Below, one piece after another: positions 1-6,696 of a stretch of DNA of 10,211 bases. The notes beneath the pieces are model-generated. The model ran no database searches and was not told the origin of the DNA. It saw only the letters and a program-made list of their open reading frames with translations. Positions within the stretch are counted from its first letter, which is position 1, and each line of letters opens with the position of its first letter. The translations under genes and the position numbers were made by a program. Source of the DNA: an uncultured Clostridia bacterium (GTDB taxonomy: Bacteria > Bacillota > Clostridia > Christensenellales > Borkfalkiaceae); assembly GCA_905235765.1 (NCBI GenBank), contig CAJOMM010000015.1, positions 1 through 10,211 of the forward strand, written 5' to 3'.

Positions 1-1550
1 ACTTTTGCGAAAATAATTTTTCTCGGGCGCTTATATCTCGGGAGATCGAGGCAGAAATTATCTATTTCTTCTTGCGAGCATTTTTCTTCTTCGAATATTT
101 CCACGATAGCCGCCGGAATCTCGCCGAGACGTTTATCGGGAAGTCCAATTACAGCCACGTCCTTTACTTTTTTGAACTTTCTCAAGAAGTTCTCTATTTC
201 GACGGGGTAAAGGTTTTCTCCGCCGCTGACAATAACGTCTTTTTTTCTATCGACGAGAAAAATAAATCCTTCCTCGTCGACTTTCGCCATATCTCCCGTT
301 AAAAGCCAATCGCCGCGCATAACTTCCGCGGTGGCTTTGGGATTGCGATAGTAACATTTCATAACTCCGGGGCCTTTAAGGGCAAGTTCTCCGACTTCAC
401 CCGGAGTAACCTCCGTAACGCCGTCGTCTTTGACGATTTTAGTTTCCCAGCCGTAACCGGGAATACCTATAGCGCCTACTTTTCTGATATTTTCTACGCC
501 GAGATGAACGGCGCCCGGACCTATAGATTCCGAAAGCCCGTAGTTTGTGTCGTAAAGTTGATTCGGGAAATATTCTTGCCAGTGTTTGATAAGGCTTTGC
601 GGAACGGGTTGCGCGCCTATGTGCATAAGTCTAAATTGTTTTAAGTGATAATCGGAAAGTTTTATCGCGCCGAAATCGAGTTTTTCGAGAATATCCTGCG
701 CCCAGGGAACGAGAAGCCACACTATCGTGCAGCGTTCGTTGGAAATTGCTTCCATAATGGTTTCCGGCGTAGTTCCGCGAAGGAGTACAGCCTTACTCGC
801 GGAGACCAGATTGCCGAACCAATGCATCTTCGCGCCGGTGTGATAAAGGGGAGGAATACATAAAAACACGTCGTCGCGAGTTTGTCCGTGATGTTTTTGT
901 TCTACGGTCGCGGCATGGGTAAGCGCTCTGTGCGCGTGCAGAATAGCTTTGGGAAATCCGGTTGTTCCGCTGGAAAAATATATTGCAGCGTCATCTTCCG
1001 GAGAGAGTTGTATATCGAGGTTGTCCGAGTTGTATTTTTCCACTTCCGCGTTAAAGTCTTCCGCAAAAGTTGGGCAGAATCCGTCGCCGATATAAAAAAG
1101 TTGAGTATTTTTATTAAGGTCTCCGGCAATTTTTTCCACGCGCCCGATAAATTCCGGTCCGAATACGAGAAGATTGACTTCGGCGAGATTCGTGCAGTAA
1201 GATATTTCTTCCGAAGTGTATCTGAAATTCATCGGAACGGCAAGCGCGCCGGTTTTTAAGATGCCGAAGTATAACGGGAGCCACTCAAGACAATTCATCA
1301 GCAAAATACCGACTTTATCGCCTTTTTTTATGCCGCGCGACAACAACATATTCGCCACTTTATTGGCTTGTTCGTTAAATTCTTTCCAAGTTATTTCTCT
1401 TCTGTAACGTTTCGTCGCATTTTCTTCTACCAAGGAATATTCTTTCCAGGTGCTGCGTTTTTTTTCGTGCGCTTCCGGATTTAATTCGACCAATGCGACG
1501 TCGTTTCCGTAAAGCTTTGCGTTTCTTTCTAAAAATTCGGTAAGTAACAT
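1..1550 (-). CDS. AMP-binding acyl-CoA synthetase (class I adenylate-forming), 3' end outside the window
   Basis: By family, this enzyme activates a carboxylic acid with ATP to an acyl-AMP and then to an acyl-CoA in the cytoplasm. The open frame runs 516 codons from ATG at 1550 to the window edge without a stop. Visible motifs are the P-loop SSGTTGFPKA (residues 193-202), YGLSES (337-342), LTGDMAKVDEEGF (417-429, Asp420) and DRKKDVIVSGGENLYPVEIE (434-453, Arg435), then a C-terminal domain ending in PRYKRPRKIIF. The final catalytic-lysine segment (usually PxxxTGK) lies beyond the edge, so perhaps 20-40 residues are missing. GGAG sits 6 bases before the ATG. The start lies 14 bases after the amidohydrolase stop, so it is probably the sixth gene of the ior operon. 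The substrate cannot be told from sequence; a fatty, branched or aryl acid is possible. It resembles FadD-type ligases and is clearly distinct from the PaaK-type ligase upstream. Confidence 0.93.
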   Translation of the reverse strand, partial: MLLTEFLERNAKLYGNDVALVELNPEAHEKKRSTWKEYSLVEENATKRYRREITWKEFNEQANKVANMLLSRGIKKGDKVGILLMNCLEWLPLYFGILKTGALAVPMNFRYTSEEISYCTNLAEVNLLVFGPEFIGRVEKIAGDLNKNTQLFYIGDGFCPTFAEDFNAEVEKYNSDNLDIQLSPEDDAAIYFSSGTTGFPKAILHAHRALTHAATVEQKHHGQTRDDVFLCIPPLYHTGAKMHWFGNLVSASKAVLLRGTTPETIMEAISNERCTIVWLLVPWAQDILEKLDFGAIKLSDYHLKQFRLMHIGAQPVPQSLIKHWQEYFPNQLYDTNYGLSESIGPGAVHLGVENIRKVGAIGIPGYGWETKIVKDDGVTEVTPGEVGELALKGPGVMKCYYRNPKATAEVMRGDWLLTGDMAKVDEEGFIFLVDRKKDVIVSGGENLYPVEIENFLRKFKKVKDVAVIGLPDKRLGEIPAAIVEIFEEEKCSQEEIDNFCLDLPRYKRPRKIIFAK

Positions 1551-1564
1551 TTTTTTCTCCAGGT

Positions 1565-2407
1565 TCAGAGTTGTAACAATTTTGCGGCGTTGCCGTAAAA
1601 AATATCGGATTTTTCTTTATCCGATAACGGAAGTTTTTCTATAAATTCTATTTGTTCTTTTTGTCCGCCCCAAGGGCTGTCCGTTCCGAAAAGAATTTTA
1701 TCCGCTCCGTGCAATTTAATAATCTCGATAAAATCTTCTTCTTTGAGAACGGGTCTTTTTTTCTCTTCCGGCACGCCTTTCATGTAGGCGAAGTTATACC
1801 CCGAAAAGGCGGTGTCGAAGTAAACGTTTTCGCCGCAAAGACGGCGTTTTACGTCTTCCCACATTTCCCAGCCGCCCATATGCGCCATAACGAAACGGGA
1901 AGGGGAAACGTCTTTACAGATTTCCGCCGCCATCGAAGGAGAACTCCAGTTTCCGTCGACGCCTATATCGTAGCCGCCGTGAGTTACGGTTATAAGCCCG
2001 TATTCTTCCGCGTAACCTATTATCCTTTTATAGCGGATATCGTTAAGTTTTACCTGTTGATAAGCGGGGTGTATCTTCAAACCTTTAAGACCGAGTTCCT
2101 TGATACGCTTAACGGAATTTTTAATATCCGGAGCGTCCGGATGTATTCCCCCGAAAGAGAACACGCCGGTCTCCTTTGCGGATTTATTGATTTCCGCCGC
2201 GAACAGGTTTATTTTTTCAGTGGAAAGAGGATTTGTTATTACGGGAAGAACTATGGACAGATTCACCCCCGACGATAAAGCGGTTTCGGATAAATTCTTT
2301 ACGGTACCGTCGGTAAACGGCACGGTGAGAGATTTGGCTTTTAAAGCGTCTATCGTCTTTTGCGCTATTTTATCGGGGAAAGCGTGCGTGTGAAAATCTA
2401 TAATCAT
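1565..2407 (-). CDS. ACMSD-like amidohydrolase (Amidohydro_2, metal-dependent TIM barrel)
   Basis: This is a 280-residue protein of the Amidohydro_2 (PF04909) type, the group that includes ACMSD and several aromatic-acid decarboxylases as well as true hydrolases. Visible metal-site elements are DFHTH (His6, His8), the strand GLKGLKIHP (106-114), His143 in TVTHGG, His176 in MAHMGG and Asp243 in FGTDSPWGG. Their order and spacing match a divalent-metal site at the C-terminal face of an alpha/beta barrel. There is no signal peptide or membrane segment, so it is cytoplasmic. Its ATG overlaps the stop of the ACT gene in the ATGA form, implying translational coupling. The operon context suggests an aromatic acid or CoA-linked intermediate as substrate, but whether it hydrolyses or decarboxylates is unknown. 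I give no gene name. Confidence 0.9.
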   Translation of the reverse strand: MIIDFHTHAFPDKIAQKTIDALKAKSLTVPFTDGTVKNLSETALSSGVNLSIVLPVITNPLSTEKINLFAAEINKSAKETGVFSFGGIHPDAPDIKNSVKRIKELGLKGLKIHPAYQQVKLNDIRYKRIIGYAEEYGLITVTHGGYDIGVDGNWSSPSMAAEICKDVSPSRFVMAHMGGWEMWEDVKRRLCGENVYFDTAFSGYNFAYMKGVPEEKKRPVLKEEDFIEIIKLHGADKILFGTDSPWGGQKEQIEFIEKLPLSDKEKSDIFYGNAAKLLQL

Positions 2408-2808
2408 ATAGATTTATAACCTTTTTCTTCGAGAATCTTTTCCGCTTTTTCGTTGTCCGTAGCTTTAAGCACGACGTCCGCTGTGTCGGTAGTTCCCGAC
2501 AGAAACGCGTAAAGGTATTCTACGTTTACCCCTTTTTCCGAAAGAACGGAAAGCGCGTCGGACAAACCGCCGGGTTTGTTTGAAACGGTAATTCCAACTA
2601 CTTCGGTAATTTTACCCAATAAGCCGTGCTCGGTTATTATTTTAAGCGTGTAATCGGCGTCGTCAACAATAAGGCGCAAAATGCCGAAGTCTTTGGTGTC
2701 CGCAATGGAAAGCGCTTTTAAGTTTACGGAATTTTCTGCCAGAAGTTTAGTAATCTCAGATAAATAACCGGTTTTGTTTTCGACGAAAACAGTGAGTTGT
2801 TTTAACAT
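2404..2808 (-). CDS. Tandem ACT-domain protein
   Basis: This is a 134-residue cytoplasmic protein made of two ACT domains and nothing else. The first runs from about residue 3 to 63 and begins QLTVFVENKTGYLSEI. The second runs from about 67 to 134 and begins ITEVVGITVSNKPGGLSDAL. Each has the expected beta-alpha-beta start with a Gly just before the first helix (NKTG, NKPGG), the usual amino-acid binding loop. Stand-alone tandem ACT proteins of this size (COG4747-like) are commonly found beside paaK and ior genes. They are thought to bind an amino acid and modulate partners, though the target is not established here. AAGGAGG overlaps the ligase stop, and the ATG follows 13 bases after that gene. 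The 3' end overlaps the amidohydrolase start by 4 bases. Confidence 0.92.
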   Translation of the reverse strand: MLKQLTVFVENKTGYLSEITKLLAENSVNLKALSIADTKDFGILRLIVDDADYTLKIITEHGLLGKITEVVGITVSNKPGGLSDALSVLSEKGVNVEYLYAFLSGTTDTADVVLKATDNEKAEKILEEKGYKSI

Positions 2809-2821
2809 TGTTAATCCTCCT

Positions 2822-4132
2822 TTAATCGTGCAGTTTGCGTTTATCCGTAACGCGCACTGCTTTGCCTTCGCTACGCGTGATGGTTTTTGGCGACACCAAA
2901 TGAACCGCAGGGCGTATGCCGAGCATAGTGGTTATAGCCTGCGCCAAAGATTTTTCGAGTGCGGAAACTCCTTCGGTAGTGTCGGAAAGTTTTTCGGGAG
3001 GAAGTTCCACGAAAACGTCCAAAGTGTCGGTATTGTTGACGCGGTCTACTTCTATTTTGTAATTCGGAGTATATCCTTCGTTCAAAAGCACCGTTTCTAT
3101 CTGCGACGGGAAAACGTTTACGCCGCGGATTATAAGCATATCGTCGCTTCTTCCCATAGGTTTACTCATACGCACGAAAGTTCTTCCGCACGAGCATTTT
3201 TCTCTCGATAAAACGCAGATGTCGCGCGTGCGGTAACGTAAAAGTGGAAACGCCTCCTTATCCAGCGAAGTAAAGACGAGTTCTCCTTTTTCGCCGTCCG
3301 GCAGGACTTCTCCCGTTTCGGGGTTAATTATTTCCGCAACGAAATGGTCTTCGTTTATATGCATGCCGTGTTGTTCTTCACACTCGAACGAAACTCCGGG
3401 ACCTGTGGTCTCGGTAAGTCCGTAAATATCGTAAGCCTTTATGCCTAAAGATTTTTCAATATCTTTTCTCATTTCTTCAGTCCAGGGCTCGGCGCCGAAT
3501 ATACCGGCTTTTAAGAAATTATCTTCCGGTTTAATTCCGTGTTCTTTTAAGGATTCTCCGAGGTAGGCGGCGTAAGACGGAGTACAGCACAAAATCGTCG
3601 ATTTGAGATCCATCATAAACTGAATTTGTCTTTCGGTGTTGCCGCTCGACATAGGAAGCGTTAACGATCCGACCTTGTGAGAACCGCCGTTTAGTCCGGG
3701 GCCTCCCGTGAATAATCCGTAGCCGTAGCAGACCTGAACGACGTCTTCATCGGTTCCGCCTGCCGCCACGATAGCCCTTGCGCAACAGTCTTCCCATAAA
3801 TCGATATCGTGTTGCGTATAGTAAGCGATAACGCGCTTACCGGTTGTACCTGAAGTCGATTGTATTCTCACGCAATTTTTAAGAGGTACAGCGAGCATTC
3901 CGTAAGGATAAGTCTCACGAAGGTCGTTTTTGGTGAGGAAGGGGAGTTTACTAAGGTCTTCTATACCGTGAATATCTTCCGGACGGACGCCCTTTTTATC
4001 CATAAGGTCCCTGTAATACGGAACGTGCTCGTAAACGTGTTTGACCTGTTTTACGAGTTTTTCCGATTGTAAAGCCTTTAATTTTTCCAAAGGCATAGTT
4101 TCCGCTTCTTTCTGGTAGTAACGTTTATCCAT
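2822..4132 (-). CDS. paaK: Phenylacetate-CoA ligase family protein
   Basis: This AMP-forming aryl-acetate:CoA ligase makes phenylacetyl-CoA or a related aryl-acetyl-CoA from acid, ATP and CoA in the cytoplasm. With ATG at 4132 it is 436 residues, the normal family length. Motifs are STSGTTGK (92-99, P-loop), the glycine-rich stretch GYGLFTGGPGLNGGSHKVGS, YGLTETTGPG (237-246), RYRTRD, RSDDMLIIRGVNVFPSQIE (328-346) and the late catalytic lysine in SEGKA (Lys424). The CxC in EKCSCGR is also typical. I chose ATG 4132 because GGAGG lies 5 bases before it; an upstream in-frame TTG at 4144 would lie inside that ribosome binding site's own leader. It sits 16 bases after iorB. Beside IorAB its substrate is likely indole-, phenyl- or hydroxyphenyl-acetate. 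Which of these is favoured is not visible. Confidence 0.94.
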   Translation of the reverse strand: MDKRYYQKEAETMPLEKLKALQSEKLVKQVKHVYEHVPYYRDLMDKKGVRPEDIHGIEDLSKLPFLTKNDLRETYPYGMLAVPLKNCVRIQSTSGTTGKRVIAYYTQHDIDLWEDCCARAIVAAGGTDEDVVQVCYGYGLFTGGPGLNGGSHKVGSLTLPMSSGNTERQIQFMMDLKSTILCCTPSYAAYLGESLKEHGIKPEDNFLKAGIFGAEPWTEEMRKDIEKSLGIKAYDIYGLTETTGPGVSFECEEQHGMHINEDHFVAEIINPETGEVLPDGEKGELVFTSLDKEAFPLLRYRTRDICVLSREKCSCGRTFVRMSKPMGRSDDMLIIRGVNVFPSQIETVLLNEGYTPNYKIEVDRVNNTDTLDVFVELPPEKLSDTTEGVSALEKSLAQAITTMLGIRPAVHLVSPKTITRSEGKAVRVTDKRKLHD

Positions 4133-4148
4133 GTTTTCCTCCAAAGAT

Positions 4149-4721
4149 TTATAAATCGTAGCCCAATTTGAAGGCTTTTTTATTCAATTCCACGAATTTT
4201 TCCGCGACCGTATTTTCTATTGCGCGAATCCAATTATCATAGGGAATATCCAGTTTTTTGGCGAGTCTTGACAAAAGCACTACGTTGGCGGCTTTGCCGC
4301 TTCCGGCTTTTACGGCGACGTCGTAGGCGTCAACCTCGTCTATTTTAACGCCTTTCGCCTTTAATTCTTCCAAAATATCCGAAGGGTATTCCGCAGAACC
4401 GATTATAACTGACATCGGGTCTATCTCCTGCGTGTTTACTATTATCTCTCCGCCGGTTTTCAGGTAAGACGCCCAACGCGCCGCTTCGAGCTTTTCGAAA
4501 GAAACGACGTAGTCGGCTTCACCTTCCGTAACGATAGGCGAATACACTTTGTCGCCGAATCTGACGTAAGTTACCACGCTTCCTCCGCGCTGGCTCATAC
4601 CGTGCACTTCCGACACTTTAACGTCTACGCCCTGGGCGGTGAGTACCGCTCCCAAAAGTTTTGACGCGAGCAGGCTGCCTTGTCCGCCCACGCCTACTAT
4701 CATAACGCTTTTAGTTTCCAT
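4149..4721 (-). CDS. iorB: Indolepyruvate ferredoxin oxidoreductase, beta subunit
   Basis: This is the small subunit of the aryl-pyruvate:ferredoxin oxidoreductase, carrying the gamma-type (POR/KOR gamma) domain. It pairs with IorA to oxidise indolepyruvate, phenylpyruvate or hydroxyphenylpyruvate to the aryl-acetyl-CoA and CO2 with reduction of ferredoxin. It has 190 residues, the usual size. Signature segments are GVGGQGSLLASKLLG at residues 10-24 (nucleotide/CoA-type loop) and EVHGMSQRGGSV at 38-49, which is highly characteristic of this family. No Fe-S motif or membrane segment is present. The ATG is 1 base after the iorA stop. AGGAG inside the iorA 3' end, 10 bases upstream of the ATG, serves as the ribosome binding site, so the two subunits should be made in a fixed ratio. 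Confidence 0.96.
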   Translation of the reverse strand: METKSVMIVGVGGQGSLLASKLLGAVLTAQGVDVKVSEVHGMSQRGGSVVTYVRFGDKVYSPIVTEGEADYVVSFEKLEAARWASYLKTGGEIIVNTQEIDPMSVIIGSAEYPSDILEELKAKGVKIDEVDAYDVAVKAGSGKAANVVLLSRLAKKLDIPYDNWIRAIENTVAEKFVELNKKAFKLGYDL

Positions 4722-4722
4722 A

Positions 4723-6456
4723 TCAGTTGTTCTCCTTTCCTATTGCGGCAAACGGGCAAAGTTTCATACAGACTTCGCATCCGACGCAAAGGCTTTTATC
4801 TATTTTAGCCTTTCCGTTTTTCATGGAAATAGACGGGCAGCCAAGCCCCATACATTTTTTGCAAGAACGACATTTGTCGCGGTCAACGGTAAGCGGCGGC
4901 GCGGTTTTTACGTATTTTAACAAAACGCAAGGTCTTCTCGAAATAATTACCGAAGGTTCGTTTGCGGCGAGTTCTTCTTTGATAACTTTATCGCAATAAT
5001 CAAGGTCGTAAGGGTCGACGACTCTGACTCTTTTTATGCCTACCGAACGGCAAAGCGCTTCGAGATCCACTTTTGTAGCCGGATCGCCTTTTATGTTGTA
5101 GCCGGTGGTGGGGTTTTGCTGATGCCCCGTCATGCCGGTTATGGAATTGTCGAGGATTATCACGGTTGAGTTGGAATCGTTATAGGCGATATTTATAAGT
5201 CCGGTTATTCCGGAGTGGATAAAAGTAGAATCTCCGATAACAGCCACCGTTTTTCCCGATTTTTCTTTATCGGCTTTTAAGAATCCGTGGATGCCCGAAA
5301 CGGAAGCGCCCATACAAAGCGTTGTATCCACCGCGAAAAGGGGAGGCTGCGCGCCGAGAGTGTAACACCCTATATCGCCGAGAACGGTTACCTTATTTTT
5401 GGCGAGAACGTAGTATATTCCGCGGTGAGGACAGCCCGAACACAGCATAGGCGGTCTCATAGGAGCGACCGTATCCGCTTTAACGGTAGGCGGTTCGGGA
5501 ATAGAAAACGCCTTTCTAAGCGTGCTTTGCGAATATTCGCCGAGCATGGAGAAGATTTCTTTTCCGACAGGTTTAAGACCTAAGTTTCTGCAATGAGTTT
5601 CTATAACGGGGTCGAGTTCTTCAAAAACGTAAAGTTTTTTAACGTTATTCGCAAAATCCAAAATGAGTTTTTTCGGAAGAGGGTTAGGCATACCTATTTT
5701 AAGAACGCTTACTGAATCGCCGAAGACTTCTTTTACGTATTGGTAAGCGGTGCCGGAAGTGATTATTCCGATTTCATCGCCGCCTTTTTCCACCCTGTTA
5801 AAGGGGCATGTTTCGGCGAATTCGATTAGTTTTTTGGTGCGTTCTTCCACAAAGACGTGGCGCTTTATAGCGTTTGAAGGCATCATAACGTATTTGGACG
5901 GGTTTTTATCGTAAGGTTTTTGTGGGCAGGGAATTCTTTCTCCCGTTTCCACTAAAGACTGGCTGTGCGATACCCTCGTGCACATCCTTAAAAGAACCGG
6001 AGTGTCGAATTTTTCCGACAACTCGAAAGCGGCTTTCGCAAATTCCAGCGATTCGCGAGAATCGGAAGGTTCCAGCATAGGAATCTTGGAGGCGATTGCG
6101 TAATGACGGGAATCCTGTTCGTTTTGCGAAGAGTGAATAGCGGGATCGTCCGCGACGCAAACGACCATACCTGCGTTTACTCCCGTATAAGAAAGCGTAA
6201 ACAGAGGATCCGCCGCAACGTTAAGACCCACGTGTTTCATAGCGCAAGCCGATCTTATTCCGGATAGAGAAGCGCCGAAAGCCACTTCCATAGCGACTTT
6301 TTCGTTCGGTGCCCACTCGCTGTGTATATCGTCGTATTTAGACAAAAATTCTGTGATTTCCGTTGACGGAGTTCCCGGGTAACTCGAAACGAGACCTATG
6401 CCGCCTTCGTAAAGTCCGCGCGACACCGCTTCGTTTCCTATCATAAGTGTTTTCAT
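4723..6456 (-). CDS. iorA: Indolepyruvate ferredoxin oxidoreductase, alpha subunit
   Basis: This is the catalytic subunit of the aryl-pyruvate:ferredoxin oxidoreductase. It binds thiamine pyrophosphate and passes electrons to ferredoxin through Fe-S clusters. It has 577 residues, normal for the family. The order is a pyrimidine-binding N-terminal domain (opens KTLMIGNEAVSRG, then SSYPGTPSTEI), a linker domain, a CSGCPHRG loop, the TPP-binding core from GDIGCY to GDS (408-410) and LDNSITGMTGHQ (435-446), and a C-terminal two-cluster ferredoxin domain. Cluster ligands are Cys529/532/535/540, with the short CxxCxxCxxxxCP spacing usual for IorA, and Cys557/560/563/567 in the classical CxxCxxCxxxCP form. 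The ATG at 6456 has AGGAG 7 bases upstream and follows a strong promoter, so this is the first gene of the operon. The role is amino-acid fermentation or its reverse, depending on redox state. Confidence 0.97.
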   Translation of the reverse strand: MKTLMIGNEAVSRGLYEGGIGLVSSYPGTPSTEITEFLSKYDDIHSEWAPNEKVAMEVAFGASLSGIRSACAMKHVGLNVAADPLFTLSYTGVNAGMVVCVADDPAIHSSQNEQDSRHYAIASKIPMLEPSDSRESLEFAKAAFELSEKFDTPVLLRMCTRVSHSQSLVETGERIPCPQKPYDKNPSKYVMMPSNAIKRHVFVEERTKKLIEFAETCPFNRVEKGGDEIGIITSGTAYQYVKEVFGDSVSVLKIGMPNPLPKKLILDFANNVKKLYVFEELDPVIETHCRNLGLKPVGKEIFSMLGEYSQSTLRKAFSIPEPPTVKADTVAPMRPPMLCSGCPHRGIYYVLAKNKVTVLGDIGCYTLGAQPPLFAVDTTLCMGASVSGIHGFLKADKEKSGKTVAVIGDSTFIHSGITGLINIAYNDSNSTVIILDNSITGMTGHQQNPTTGYNIKGDPATKVDLEALCRSVGIKRVRVVDPYDLDYCDKVIKEELAANEPSVIISRRPCVLLKYVKTAPPLTVDRDKCRSCKKCMGLGCPSISMKNGKAKIDKSLCVGCEVCMKLCPFAAIGKENN

Positions 6457-6489
6457 TATATTCTCCTCATAATTGGGATATTAAGTGTA

Positions 6490-6519
6490 ATTATATCACT
6501 ACTTACGCATATAAGTCAA
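6490..6519 (-). promoter_or_regulatory. Promoter of the ior operon (extended -10)
   Basis: On the minus strand, TTGACT (6519-6514) is followed after 18 bases by TATAAT (6495-6490). TGA directly before the hexamer gives an extended -10 (TGnTATAAT). This is a near-consensus housekeeping-sigma promoter. Transcription should start near 6483, leaving a leader of about 27 bases that holds the AGGAG of iorA. No riboswitch or attenuator can fit in that leader, so control is probably at initiation. Confidence 0.8.
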
Positions 6520-6524
6520 TAAAG

Positions 6525-6561
6525 AACAGTTTATTAAACGATTTTTTTAATAAAAACTGTT
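6525..6561. promoter_or_regulatory. Inverted repeat upstream of the ior -35, candidate operator
   Basis: AACAGTTT (6525-6532) and AAACTGTT (6554-6561) are perfect 8-base inverted arms. A second inner pair, ATTAAA (6533-6538) and TTTAAT (6546-6551), continues the dyad, with a 2-base bulge (6552-6553). It lies 5 bases upstream of the ior -35 element. The position suits an activator or repressor site. A transcribed hairpin role is less likely, because it is upstream of the start on the minus strand and upstream of the probable plus-strand starts. The binding protein is unknown. Confidence 0.45.
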
Positions 6562-6564
6562 TTT

Positions 6565-6585
6565 TTGAATAAATTATTGAATAAA
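6565..6585. repeat. Direct repeat TTGAATAAA, two copies 12 bases apart
   Basis: TTGAATAAA occurs at 6565-6573 and again at 6577-6585, a 12-base period. A near copy, TTTAATAAA, is at 6546-6554. In such AT-rich spacer DNA short repeats can arise by chance, so a regulatory role is only possible. Confidence 0.3.
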
Positions 6586-6591
6586 AAACCG

Positions 6592-6620
6592 TTGTATTTT
6601 TTTGTGGGTTATTGTAAAAT
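6592..6620 (+). promoter_or_regulatory. Candidate upstream promoter of the DUF1538-proA operon
   Basis: TTGTAT (6592-6597) and TAAAAT (6615-6620) are 17 bases apart. Transcription would start near 6627 and give a leader of about 60-70 bases before the DUF1538 start codon. The -10 matches consensus at 5 of 6 and the -35 at 3-4 of 6. It competes with a second candidate at 6654-6682. This one leaves a normal leader length, which favours it. Confidence 0.4.
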
Positions 6621-6625
6621 AAAAG

Positions 6626-6648
6626 TACGGCAAATAAACCGTAATAAC
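6626..6648. promoter_or_regulatory. Small inverted repeat in the DUF1538 promoter zone
   Basis: TACGG (6626-6630) and CCGTA (6639-6643) face each other across 8 bases. The right arm extends into AATAAC (6643-6648), whose partner GTTATT is at 6608-6613. The nested dyad lies between the two candidate plus-strand promoters, or in the leader if the upstream one is used. The arms are short and could be chance. Confidence 0.25.
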
Positions 6649-6653
6649 AAAAG

Positions 6654-6682
6654 TTGACATTTTTGCCCGTATTTGTTAACAT
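6654..6682 (+). promoter_or_regulatory. Candidate proximal promoter of the DUF1538-proA operon
   Basis: A perfect -35 TTGACA (6654-6659) is followed after 17 bases by TAACAT (6677-6682), 4 of 6 to the -10 consensus. The start would fall at about 6689, almost on the start codon, so this promoter would make a nearly leaderless mRNA if translation begins at 6688 or 6697. That oddity is the main argument against it, despite the perfect -35. Confidence 0.4.
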
Positions 6683-6696
6683 AATTGATGATAGGT

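Noticed and set aside
1652..2278. A long open frame on the plus strand (208 codons) opposite the amidohydrolase
   Set aside because: It is antisense to a clearly conserved protein with an intact metal site, shows no recognisable motif and has no ribosome site; it is a shadow of the real gene.
4133..4144. TTG at 4144 as the start of the phenylacetate-CoA ligase
   Set aside because: The TTG leaves only 4 bases after the iorB stop and would place the GGAGG motif inside the coding region. ATG 4132 has that GGAGG at the right distance and gives the usual N-terminus.
4834..4872. Unusual spacing of the first cysteine set in IorA (CxxCxxCxxxxCP)
   Set aside because: It first looked like a degraded cluster, but this spacing is normal for IorA proteins, and all eight ligands are present.
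6484..6500. AGTG...CACT dyad over the ior -10
   Set aside because: Only 4-base arms match cleanly; it is too short to separate from chance in AT-rich DNA.
6608..6630. TGTAAA-like half site upstream of DUF1538 as a TyrR box
   Set aside because: The second half (TTTACA) is missing at the required spacing, and TyrR is not expected outside proteobacteria.
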